A DNA stretch of 5,563 bases from NCBI GenBank assembly GCA_013349595.1, contig DUZI01000155.1:1-5563 (forward strand), given 5' to 3'. How positions within the stretch are numbered: the first letter of the stretch is position 1; every line of letters starts with the position of its first letter. Made by a program: the position numbers and the translations under genes. The stretch is from Nitrospirota bacterium. GTDB taxonomy: Bacteria > Nitrospirota > Thermodesulfovibrionia > Thermodesulfovibrionales > Dissulfurispiraceae. Below are positions 1-5,563 of this stretch, one piece after another. The notes beneath the pieces were generated by a model. It was given only the letters and a program-made list of their open reading frames with translations, ran no database searches and was not told the origin of the DNA.

Positions 1-82
1 CAAAATTATAAATAAAATTTGTCGATTATAAAAATCCTGAAACAGCCCTTACTAAGCGCTATTTTAAAGTTACACAAAATAG

Positions 83-113
83 TTGACAGTACCTATTGAA
101 ATTCAAATAGAAT
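83..113 (+). promoter_or_regulatory. Putative sigma-70-type promoter of rmuC
   Basis: A perfect TTGACA (-35) lies at 83-88 and TAGAAT, five of six matches to TATAAT, at 108-113. The 19-bp spacer is longer than the preferred 17. Transcription would start near 120, leaving a leader of roughly 55 nt before the rmuC start codon. The region is AT-rich, so a chance -10 match is possible, but the exact -35 in a gene-free stretch just upstream of an intact gene supports the call. Confidence 0.45.
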
Positions 114-165
114 AGTAAGTTTTAAAATTATCAATTATTTCTACTATCATACAAGGAAAAATAAT

Positions 166-169
166 AGGA
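166..169 (+). promoter_or_regulatory. Ribosome binding site of rmuC
   Basis: AGGA sits seven bases upstream of the ATG at 177, which is normal Shine-Dalgarno spacing. It fixes the start at 177, where the hydrophobic N-terminal anchor begins. A second purine patch (AAGGA, 153-157) is too far away to be the main site. Confidence 0.6.
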
Positions 170-176
170 TAAAAAA

Positions 177-1778
177 ATGGATATAACAAGTTTAATAGTA
201 GGGTTTTTATTTGGTGCTGTAATTACTTATGTTATTCTCTATTTACTTAACAAAACAAAGAATATTTCAAGGGATGAGTATGACATACTATCAGCAAAGC
301 ATAATGAAATGGTAACAAACTTTAGGTTGTTTGAGAGTAAAGCACAAACATTTAAAGAGACAAATGAGCTTCTTTCCGATAAACTTATCTCAAAAGAAAG
401 TGAAGTTTCACAACTATTATCAAAAGCCACATTTTTAGAAACAAATCTTTCAAATTGTGAAGGCAAAATAAAAGAACTATTAAATGAATTAATTATAGAA
501 CGAGATACAAATAAAAATCTTCAAAATGATATAAATCTCCATAAAGAAACTATTTCGGAACTTTCAGCAAATAACAAATCAATATCTCAAACACTTATAA
601 ATCAAAATGAGATAATTGATAGGCTAAATAAACAAATAGAAGGACTTATAAATAATATAACTGAATTAAAGGCACAAGTTAGCACATTGACAGCAAACAA
701 TACACATTTATCAGAAAAACTTGTTACACAAAAAAATGAAATAGAAGAACTTCAAAAAACGGCACATTTACAATTTGAAAGTATTGCAAAAAAGCTTTTT
801 GAAGAAAAGTCAAAAAATTTCATTGAGATCAATAAAACAAGTGTTGAAATTCTTTTAAATCCACTCAAGGAGGACATAAATAAATTTAAAGAAAAAATTG
901 TAGCAACCCACATCGAAGACACAAAACAACGAACATCTTTAGAGGAGAGAATAAGAGGTTTGATAGAACAAACCAACAAGATAAGTACTGAAGCAAATAA
1001 CTTAGCAGCAGCCTTAAAGGGAAAAGCTCAAGTAAGGGGAAACTGGGGTGAGGTGATTTTGGAGAGAATCCTTGAATCGTCAGGCTTAACAAAAGACAGA
1101 GAGTATTTTATTCAACACTCATTTAAAGATGATGAAGGTAAAAATCAAAGACCAGACATAGTAGTTTACTTACCTGAAAAAAGGGTAATAATTATTGATT
1201 CAAAGGTTTCGCTGATTGCATACAATAAGTATTCAGAAAGCGAAAACACCGAAGAGCAAAAGATTTTTCTCTCTGAACATATCAACGCAACCAAACTTCA
1301 TATTGACGAATTAAGCAAAAAAAAATACGATGATCTCAAAGATGCATTAGATTTCACCATGATGTTTATCCCAATAGAACCTGCATATTTATTAGCAATA
1401 CAGGGGGATTCTGATTTATGGTATTACGCTTATTCCAAGAGAATTCTTTTAGTTGGTCCTTCTACTCTAATAGCTTGTGTCAAATTATTTTCTGATTTAT
1501 GGAGGAAAGAATGGCAGAATAAAAATGCATTGGAAATAGTTAAAAGAGGTGAATTATTGTATGAAAAGTTTGTTGCCTTTACAAAAAACTTTGAAGAGAT
1601 AGGTAATAAATTGAAGGATACTCAAACGGCTTATGATAATGCCTTAAAACAACTCCAATCAGGGAAAGGAAATGTTATAAGTCAAGCTATACAGTTAAAA
1701 AATTTAGGATTAAAATCAGACAAAAAAATTTCAGACAAATTAATCCCATTAAATCTTGATGATAAAGAAATTGAATGA
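177..1778 (+). CDS. rmuC: RmuC family DNA recombination protein
   Basis: RmuC proteins are predicted nucleases; in E. coli, loss of rmuC raises the rate of inversion at short inverted repeats. The product is 533 aa, within the usual family range. Residues about 5-24 form one membrane-spanning anchor. Residues about 30-245 are a long Glu/Lys/Asn-rich coiled coil. The conserved RmuC domain covers about 255-500. Visible signatures are GNWGE (288-292) and a PD-(D/E)xK-like core: RPD (325-327), then a beta strand ending in D341-S-K343. FIPIEPAYL (397-405), LLVGPSTLIA (424-433) and WRKEWQN (442-448) follow, then the typical C-terminal stretch beginning SGKGN (495-499). The protein would be membrane-tethered with the nuclease domain in the cytoplasm. 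The gene stands alone with its own promoter and SD. It is much more AT-rich than the sugar genes downstream. Its frame is intact despite long A runs, including nine A at 1317-1325. Family assignment is secure; the physiological substrate is not. Confidence 0.95.
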   Translation: MDITSLIVGFLFGAVITYVILYLLNKTKNISRDEYDILSAKHNEMVTNFRLFESKAQTFKETNELLSDKLISKESEVSQLLSKATFLETNLSNCEGKIKELLNELIIERDTNKNLQNDINLHKETISELSANNKSISQTLINQNEIIDRLNKQIEGLINNITELKAQVSTLTANNTHLSEKLVTQKNEIEELQKTAHLQFESIAKKLFEEKSKNFIEINKTSVEILLNPLKEDINKFKEKIVATHIEDTKQRTSLEERIRGLIEQTNKISTEANNLAAALKGKAQVRGNWGEVILERILESSGLTKDREYFIQHSFKDDEGKNQRPDIVVYLPEKRVIIIDSKVSLIAYNKYSESENTEEQKIFLSEHINATKLHIDELSKKKYDDLKDALDFTMMFIPIEPAYLLAIQGDSDLWYYAYSKRILLVGPSTLIACVKLFSDLWRKEWQNKNALEIVKRGELLYEKFVAFTKNFEEIGNKLKDTQTAYDNALKQLQSGKGNVISQAIQLKNLGLKSDKKISDKLIPLNLDDKEIE

Positions 1779-1844
1779 GAACATGGCATTATAAATCAAC
1801 AAAGCATTTCTGAATGGAAAGTTATTTATAGATAAAACTTTGAG

Positions 1845-1975
1845 AAATCCAACTTTATCAAAAGGAGCTAATAACCAATAAAGATTTTAATGATATAGTC
1901 GTTAGGATGAATAAACTTGAGACAGCAGTAAAAGAAATTTCATCAAAGGATGCAGTGCTTAGTGAGCACTTTTAA
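1845..1975 (+). pseudogene. Possible decayed small ORF of unknown function
   Basis: After a TGA near 1842-1844 a frame stays open to TAA at 1973-1975. Its only ATG (1907) would give 22 residues, MNKLETAVKEISSKDAVLSEHF. The upstream part of the frame (including KELITNKDFNDIVVR) reads like ordinary protein sequence but has no start codon. At the stop, within TTTTAAAA, moving to the next frame continues as LKDRVVINTVITKSSDNIF and runs into the foldback repeat. This looks like a small gene that lost its start and shifted frame before being interrupted. I do not recognise a family. It could equally be chance open frame in AT-rich DNA. Confidence 0.2.
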
Positions 1976-2000
1976 AAGATAGGGTTGTTATAAACACAGT

Positions 2001-2164
2001 AATTACCAAATCCAGCGATAATATTTTCAGAACAAGCAAATTCGTCATTCCTGCAAAGCTTGTCCCTGCAGGTAGTAAGCAGGGAGCAGGAATCCAGCTT
2101 ATTAAGGAACTGGATTCCCCATCAAGTGCGGAATGACATCTTTTATCGCTGGATTTGGGTAATT
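2001..2164. repeat. Foldback / MITE-like element with nested inverted repeats
   Basis: Outer arms at 2001-2021 and 2143-2164 are inverted copies (AATTACCAAATCCAGCGATAA against its reverse complement) that differ by one extra base in the right arm. The AATT at both ends could be part of the arms or a 4-bp target duplication; because AATT is palindromic this cannot be settled here. Nested inside are GTCATTCC (2044-2051) with GGAATGAC (2130-2137), TCCCTGC (2063-2069) with GCAGGGA (2079-2085), and GGAATCCAG (2089-2097) with CTGGATTCC (2110-2118). The inner core belongs to a widespread class of bacterial intergenic repeats. As RNA it would fold into a cloverleaf-like structure with two internal hairpins on a stem, and it may terminate or protect transcripts. 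No transposase is encoded, so any movement would have to be in trans. Confidence 0.85.
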
Positions 2165-2253
2165 AATAAATTTTAAATCAACATTTATCAAAGCATTAAT
2201 CATGGTAGGTAGCCTCACTAACAAAAATTTCAGAACTAACGATAACAAAATAT

Positions 2254-2409
2254 ATGAACCCATCAAAGAAACAACACCCCGAATGGCTACATGAAAAACA
2301 GTGGAATCCCTTTAATAGCTATAAACCGTTTAAACCAAGTGTCAACACAATGCTTAAGATTATTTATTTATCTTTTGCTATTGGATATGGACAAAATCAA
2401 CAAATATAA
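2254..2409 (+). pseudogene. 51-codon stub, possible N-terminus of a radical SAM protein
   Basis: ATG at 2254 opens a 51-residue frame ending in TAA at 2407-2409. The first half contains PEWLHEKQWNPFNSYK (residues 9-24). A W..E.QWNPFNS segment is, from memory, typical of the N-terminus of radical SAM proteins encoded in polysaccharide and sugar-nucleotide clusters. The CxxxCxxC cluster motif is absent, and the rest (residues 33-51) reads as unrelated hydrophobic sequence, so at most the beginning survives. There is no good Shine-Dalgarno sequence, and the end of the frame overlaps the TATAAT of the next gene. This could be a truncated relic from the same cluster, a small real protein, or chance. 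The radical SAM link is a recollection of family sequence, not a search result. Confidence 0.3.
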
Positions 2410-2410
2410 T
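2381..2410 (+). promoter_or_regulatory. Putative promoter of the sugar cluster, giving a near-leaderless mRNA
   Basis: A perfect TATAAT lies at 2405-2410. A weak -35 candidate, TTGGAT at 2381-2386, is 18 bp upstream and matches only TTG. Transcription would begin around 2416-2418, only about four to six bases before the ATG at 2422. No Shine-Dalgarno sequence lies between the -10 box and the ATG, so translation would be leaderless or nearly so unless a longer transcript enters from upstream. Confidence 0.4.
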
Positions 2411-2421
2411 TCTAATATCTC

Positions 2422-3434
2422 ATGAGAATAAAAGCACTTATCACAGGTATCACAGGCATGGTTGGCTCTCATCTTGCCGATTATTTGCTTGAAAATACCA
2501 ATTGGGACGTTTATGGAATGTGTAGATGGAGAAGTCCACTTGATAATGTTGAGCACCTTTTGGTCAGGGCAAATAAAAAAGATAGAGTATTTTTCATTTA
2601 TGGTGATTTGTGTGATTATATTTCCCTTCATAATGCTATTGACGAATGTAAACCAGACTTTGTCTTTCACCTTGCTGCACAAAGTTATCCTAAGACCAGT
2701 TTCACATCACCAATTGCTACATTAGATACAAACATCCTTGGCACTGCGAGATTACTTGAGGCATTGCGTAAATGTAAGGACACAGACCCTATTATCTATG
2801 TTTGTTCATCCTCAGAGGTCTTTGGTCGAGTGCCAAGAGAGAAACTACCTATCAATGAAGAATGCTCTTTTCATCCAGCCTCTCCTTACGCAATTTCTAA
2901 AATCGGCGCCGATATGCTTGGGAGGTTTCATGCAGAGGCTTATGGGCAAAAAATATTAATCACTCGGATGTTCACACATACTGGACCACGTAGAGGAGAC
3001 ATTTTTGCTGAATCTACCTTTGCAAAACAAATAGCTATGATAGAACATGGACTAATACCACCTGTGATCAAAACAGGCAATTTAAACTCTCTTAGGACAT
3101 GGGCAGATGTAAGAGATGCTGTGCGTGCTTACTATATGCTTGTTACAATAAATCCTATTTTCGGCGAATATTATAATTTGGTGGAACATTTTCATGCACA
3201 GTAGGAGAGATGCTTGATTACCTTATTTCAATATCCACTTATAAAAGAATCCGTGTAGAGACGGAATCTTCTCGCCTCAGACCTCTTGATGCTGATTTAC
3301 AGATGCCCGATACGACCAAGTTTACCAATCACACAAACTGGAAACCTGAAATACCTTTTGAACAGACTATGCAAGACTTGCTTGATTATTGGAGGGCAAA
3401 AATACAGTTAAAAGGGTGTTATCTAAGCAGATGA
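2422..3434 (+). pseudogene. GDP-mannose 4,6-dehydratase-like SDR, frameshifted
   Basis: This is an extended short-chain dehydrogenase/reductase closest to GDP-mannose 4,6-dehydratases. That family makes GDP-4-keto-6-deoxymannose with bound NADP(H). The first fragment (2422-3204) shows GITGMVG at 9-15 as the cofactor glycine loop, R35 and R37 at a site typical for NADP contact, HLAAQSYPKTSF (83-94), SSSE (129-132), the catalytic Y156xxxK160, GPRRGDIF (188-195) and GNLNSLRTWADVRDA (219-233). The frame then breaks: codons AAT-TTG-GTG at 3175-3183 leave the coding phase. Adding one base near 3178-3180 gives YYN-x-GGTFSCTVGEML and continues in the second fragment to TGA at 3432-3434. The repaired protein is about 337 aa, a full family length. 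The second fragment has its own ATG at 3210, just after the TAG (3202-3204). The exact nucleotide-sugar substrate cannot be read from sequence. The gene may be a pseudogene or carry a sequencing error. Confidence 0.85.
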
Positions 3435-4272
3435 TTGATCTTGAATACCTAAAATCAAAGTCTCAGTGGCTTTGGCAGGAGACTTTATTGATACATAAGG
3501 TTAAGGTATCTCAGGGGACAAGGATAGCATCATGCCTCTCATGCGTAGATATTCTCACTGTGTTGTTCTATGGCGGGATTTTGAGCTATAAAGCAGGGCT
3601 TTCTGATTGGGAGCACAGAGATAGGTTTATTGTCAGCAAGGCACATGGTTCTTTGTCTTTATATCCAATTTTTGCTGATTTAGGTTACTTTGATAAAAGC
3701 TATCTCAACAAAGTTGGTAAAAATGGCAGTATTCTCGGAGATATACCAGATTGTTCAATACCTGGCTATGAAACTGTCAATGGCTCCTTAGGGCATGGGC
3801 TTGGTGTTGGCTGTGGAATTGCTTTGGCTCTGAAGCGTAGAGTATTAAGTGAAAAGGTCTTTGTTTTAATGGGAGATGGTGAGTTGTATGAAGGTGCTGT
3901 ATGGGAGGCAATCATGTTTGCTGGACACCACAGATTAGACAATATGACATTAATAATAGATAACAACCAAAAGTGTGTATGCTTGATTATTGCAGAAATG
4001 TCTTAGACATAAACCCTATAGCTCACAAATTCAAGGCTTTTAAATGGGATACAAGCGAGGTTGACGGTCATGACTTACAGGCTCTTTATCAAACTTTTAA
4101 GGATATGTAATCAAGCAATATAAAGCTTCCAAAGGTTATTATTGCAAATACTATCAAGGGTAAGGGCATTGGCATTGGCATCCTTGAGACTGACCCACTA
4201 TGTCACATCAAGGCAGTCAATTACGATGATATAGATAGGCTTATTCAAAGGGATTATCTCAATGAGAAATAA
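3431..4272 (+). pseudogene. Transketolase N-terminal (ThDP-binding) subunit, frameshift plus stop
   Basis: This is the N-terminal half of a split two-subunit transketolase; it binds thiamine diphosphate and, with the C-terminal subunit, would move C2 ketol units between sugars. ATG at 3431 is chosen because it forms an ATGA overlap with the preceding SDR stop and starts right before the conserved helix. An upstream in-frame TTG at 3389 lies inside the SDR and adds no conserved sequence. Visible motifs are SKAHGSLSLYP (69-79, with H72), PGYETVNGSLGHG (111-123), and the ThDP motif GDGELYEG (148-155) through to NN (178-179). After V183 two extra bases (or one lost) at 3980-3981 shift the frame; otherwise the stop is TAG at 4004-4006. 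In the shifted frame LDYCRNVLDINPIAHKFKAF follows directly. An in-frame TAA at 4108-4110 then interrupts, after which VIIANTIKGKGI and PLCHIK lead to TAA at 4270-4272. The repaired length is about 280 aa, normal for this subunit. Two independent lesions make a functional product unlikely. Confidence 0.85.
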
Positions 4273-5226
4273 GGCAATGAGAGATGCCCTAATCGAAGGT
4301 CTGCTCAAAAGGATGTCTCAGCACGAGGATATATTCTTTCTCTCAGCAGACTTTGGAGCACCAGCTCTTGATGAGATCCGTGATAGATACCCGCAGAGGT
4401 TTATCAATGTAGGTATTGCAGAGCAAAATCTAATAAATTTAGCAACAGGTCTGGCGCTTGAAGGATTCAAGGTATTTGCCTATGCAATAGCACCTTTTTT
4501 GACTATGCGTGCCTATGAGCAGATAAGGACTAACATATCCATATGGTACAGATAAAACCTCTTAATATTAATCTTGTTGGTGTAGGGGCTGGATTAAGCT
4601 ATGATGTGACAGGACCAACACATCATTGTCTTGAGGACTTGAGCATTATAAACACACTGCCTAATATAGACATCATTTCGCCATCAGACAGTTCATTGAT
4701 GGATATGATAGATGATTACTGGCTGTCAAAAGAATCTCCTAAATATCTTCGCCTTGATGGGAAGACTCATCCAAACATCTATTCAAATGCTGCCGAAATA
4801 GATCTATCAAAAGGATTCTATAAAATTACCGATGGCACAGATGCAGTAATAATATCTACAGGCTATATGACTCATAAAGCATTAAAGGCTGCAGAAAGGC
4901 TTTATGCTGACGGCTATGCATTGACTGTAATTGATACATTTATACTTAAGCCCTTGAATGCTGAAGCATTATGGCAAGTCATATACAGTCACAAGTTAAT
5001 TGTTACACTTGAGGAATCATTCATTCATAAAGGCGGTCTTGATGGTATAATCTCAAACATGCTTCAACAATACAACTCAAGAGCAAGGCATTTGAGGCTT
5101 GGCTTTGTAGATAAATATGTCTTTGATGTTGGAGACAGGGAATATTTACATACTGTAAATGGACTCGCTATTGATGACATATGCAATAAGATTAAACAAG
5201 CATTAATGAGTATTACCAATGCCTAA
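4262..5226 (+). pseudogene. Transketolase C-terminal subunit, frameshifted
   Basis: This is the C-terminal partner of the preceding subunit, carrying the pyrimidine-binding and transketolase C domains. The start at 4262 overlaps the end of the N-subunit gene by 11 bases; ATG at 4277, preceded by AAGG, is an alternative five codons in. The first fragment (4262-4555) contains INVGIAEQN (48-56); E54 is the expected catalytic glutamate that activates ThDP. It continues to APFLTMRAYEQIRTN. The frame then breaks after TCC (4538-4540): one missing base at 4541-4542 would join NIS to MVQIKPLNINLVGVGAG in the next frame. The second fragment (4543-5226) contains GPTHHCLEDLSI and SPSD of the pyrimidine domain, then a complete C-terminal domain including IDTFILKPL and VTLEES. 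The repaired protein is about 321 aa, a normal size. The second fragment has its own ATG at the break, overlapping the first by 13 bases. The catalytic residues sit in the first fragment, so neither part alone should be active. Confidence 0.85.
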
Positions 5227-5563
5227 TCTAAACTTCAGAGGGAAAAATGTCCTTGTCACTGGCGGCACAGGGATGATAGGCAGACAGCTTGTGCCTTTAC
5301 TCATGGAATTAGGTGCATATGTCAGGATAGCCTCTGTAGATTCTGCCACCCTTGCATATGAGGGGACAGAATTTGTCTTTGCAGATCTGACTGATTTCAG
5401 TAACTGCCTCTTAGTCTGTAAGGATATGGACATAGTATTTCATCTTGCAGGCATTAAAGGCTCTCCAAAGATGACGGCAGAGAAACCAGCGAGCTTTTTT
5501 GTGCCTACTATAATGTTTAATACAAACATGATGGAGGCTGCAAGGAAATGCAATGTTGAAAGA
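5219..5563 (+). CDS. NAD-dependent epimerase/dehydratase (extended SDR), partial at 3' end
   Basis: The frame opens with ATG at 5219, overlapping the end of the transketolase C-subunit gene by eight bases, and stays open to the last base of the window (115 codons). The N-terminus is a clear Rossmann fold of the extended SDR family: VLVTGGTGMIG (11-21) with GxxGxxG at G15/G18/G21, an acidic ADLTD (55-59) after the third strand, and HLAGIKGSPKMT (75-86). It continues through EKPASFFVP and NTNMMEAA, which is characteristic of one sugar-nucleotide epimerase subgroup. The catalytic YxxxK would lie beyond the window. Unlike the three genes before it, no lesion is visible in the part seen. It would act on a nucleotide sugar in the cytoplasm, probably after the SDR and transketolase steps. 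The substrate and the exact reaction (epimerase, reductase or dehydratase) are unknown. Confidence 0.88.
   Translation, partial: MPNLNFRGKNVLVTGGTGMIGRQLVPLLMELGAYVRIASVDSATLAYEGTEFVFADLTDFSNCLLVCKDMDIVFHLAGIKGSPKMTAEKPASFFVPTIMFNTNMMEAARKCNVER

Larger units (their letters stand above)
1779..2421. other. Gene-poor region between rmuC and the sugar cluster
   Basis: No intact gene of normal length is visible on either strand. In order, the stretch holds: a decayed short frame (about 1845-1975); the foldback repeat at 2001-2164; a 51-codon stub at 2254-2409; and the promoter of the next gene at 2381-2410. There is no clear GC-rich hairpin followed by a T run directly after the rmuC stop, so the foldback element may be what ends rmuC transcription. 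The mixture of relics and a repeat suggests past insertion and deletion here. Confidence 0.6.

Noticed and set aside
239..1092. Reverse-strand and alternative-frame open frames inside rmuC
   Set aside because: They are antisense to a strongly conserved RmuC protein, show no recognisable domains, and have the Ser/Phe/Leu-rich composition expected for antisense of A-rich coding sequence.
1779..1860. Rho-independent terminator for rmuC
   Set aside because: No GC-rich stem followed by a T run is visible directly after the stop codon.
2202..2294. 30-codon frame from an ATG at 2202
   Set aside because: It has no SD, no recognisable family, and overlaps the other short frame at 2254; it is too short to support.
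2368..2959. Open frames of 73-104 codons overlapping the SDR on both strands
   Set aside because: The SDR frame holds all conserved motifs; the others are shadows without family resemblance.
3389..3430. Upstream TTG start for the transketolase N subunit
   Set aside because: It is a TTG inside the end of the SDR and adds only unconserved residues. The ATG at 3431 forms an ATGA overlap and begins at the conserved region.
3766..3966. Reverse-strand open frame within the transketolase N gene, and a similar one at 5203-5433
   Set aside because: Both lie opposite highly conserved coding sequence and show no independent motifs.
3175..4545. Programmed -1 ribosomal frameshifting at the three breaks
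   Set aside because: The sites (AAT-TTG-GTG, GTA-TGC-TTG, TCC-ATA-TGG) are not X-XXY-YYZ slippery heptamers and no clear downstream stimulatory stem is evident. The N subunit also has a real stop afterwards.
3175..4545. Phase variation by slipped-strand mispairing
   Set aside because: None of the three breaks lies in a homopolymer or short tandem repeat. The only tandem repeat (4165-4182) is in frame and downstream of the break.
1..5563. CRISPR arrays, tRNA or rRNA genes, transposase genes
   Set aside because: No direct-repeat array with regular spacers, no tRNA-like cloverleaf with conserved T-loop sequence, no rRNA sequence and no transposase frame was found.

Overview
The window comes from an AT-rich bacterial chromosome. 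It looks Gram-negative, because it carries a membrane-anchored RmuC and what appears to be part of a surface-polysaccharide sugar cluster. No marker gene allows a firm taxonomic call. The GTCATTCC...GGAATGAC repeat core is found in many bacteria and does not identify the lineage.

Layout. (1) 1-176: a leader with a plausible sigma-70-type promoter and a Shine-Dalgarno site. (2) 177-1778: an intact, very AT-rich rmuC gene of 533 aa. (3) 1779-2421: about 640 bp with no intact gene. It holds a short decayed reading frame, a 164-bp foldback (MITE-like) repeat at 2001-2164, a 51-codon stub whose start resembles the N-terminus of radical SAM proteins, and a TATAAT promoter placed almost against the next start codon. 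(4) 2422-5563: a tightly packed, same-strand sugar-nucleotide block with overlapping gene ends: a GDP-mannose 4,6-dehydratase-like SDR, the N-terminal (thiamine-diphosphate-binding) transketolase subunit, the C-terminal transketolase subunit, and a second NAD-dependent epimerase that runs off the window edge.

The most notable observation is that the three complete genes of the sugar block are all broken. Each carries one reading-frame change of the same phase, equivalent to one lost base: near 3178 in the SDR, near 3980 in the N subunit and near 4541 in the C subunit. The N subunit also has an in-frame TAA at 4108 and an apparent in-frame hexamer expansion at 4165-4182. Restoring the frames gives proteins of about 337, 280 and 321 aa, which are normal family lengths, so these are recent lesions or sequence errors rather than ancient ruins. 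The breaks are not in homopolymers, while the neighbouring rmuC keeps its frame through a nine-A run. This favours real decay over homopolymer miscalls, but raw reads are needed to decide.

How the genes would work together, if functional: the first SDR would make a 4-keto-6-deoxy (or otherwise oxidised) sugar nucleotide. The two-subunit transketolase-like enzyme could transfer a C2 ketol unit to or from a sugar. The last SDR would epimerise or reduce the product. The assignment to surface-glycan sugar synthesis is inference from this gene combination. RmuC, upstream, belongs to DNA maintenance and is not part of this pathway.
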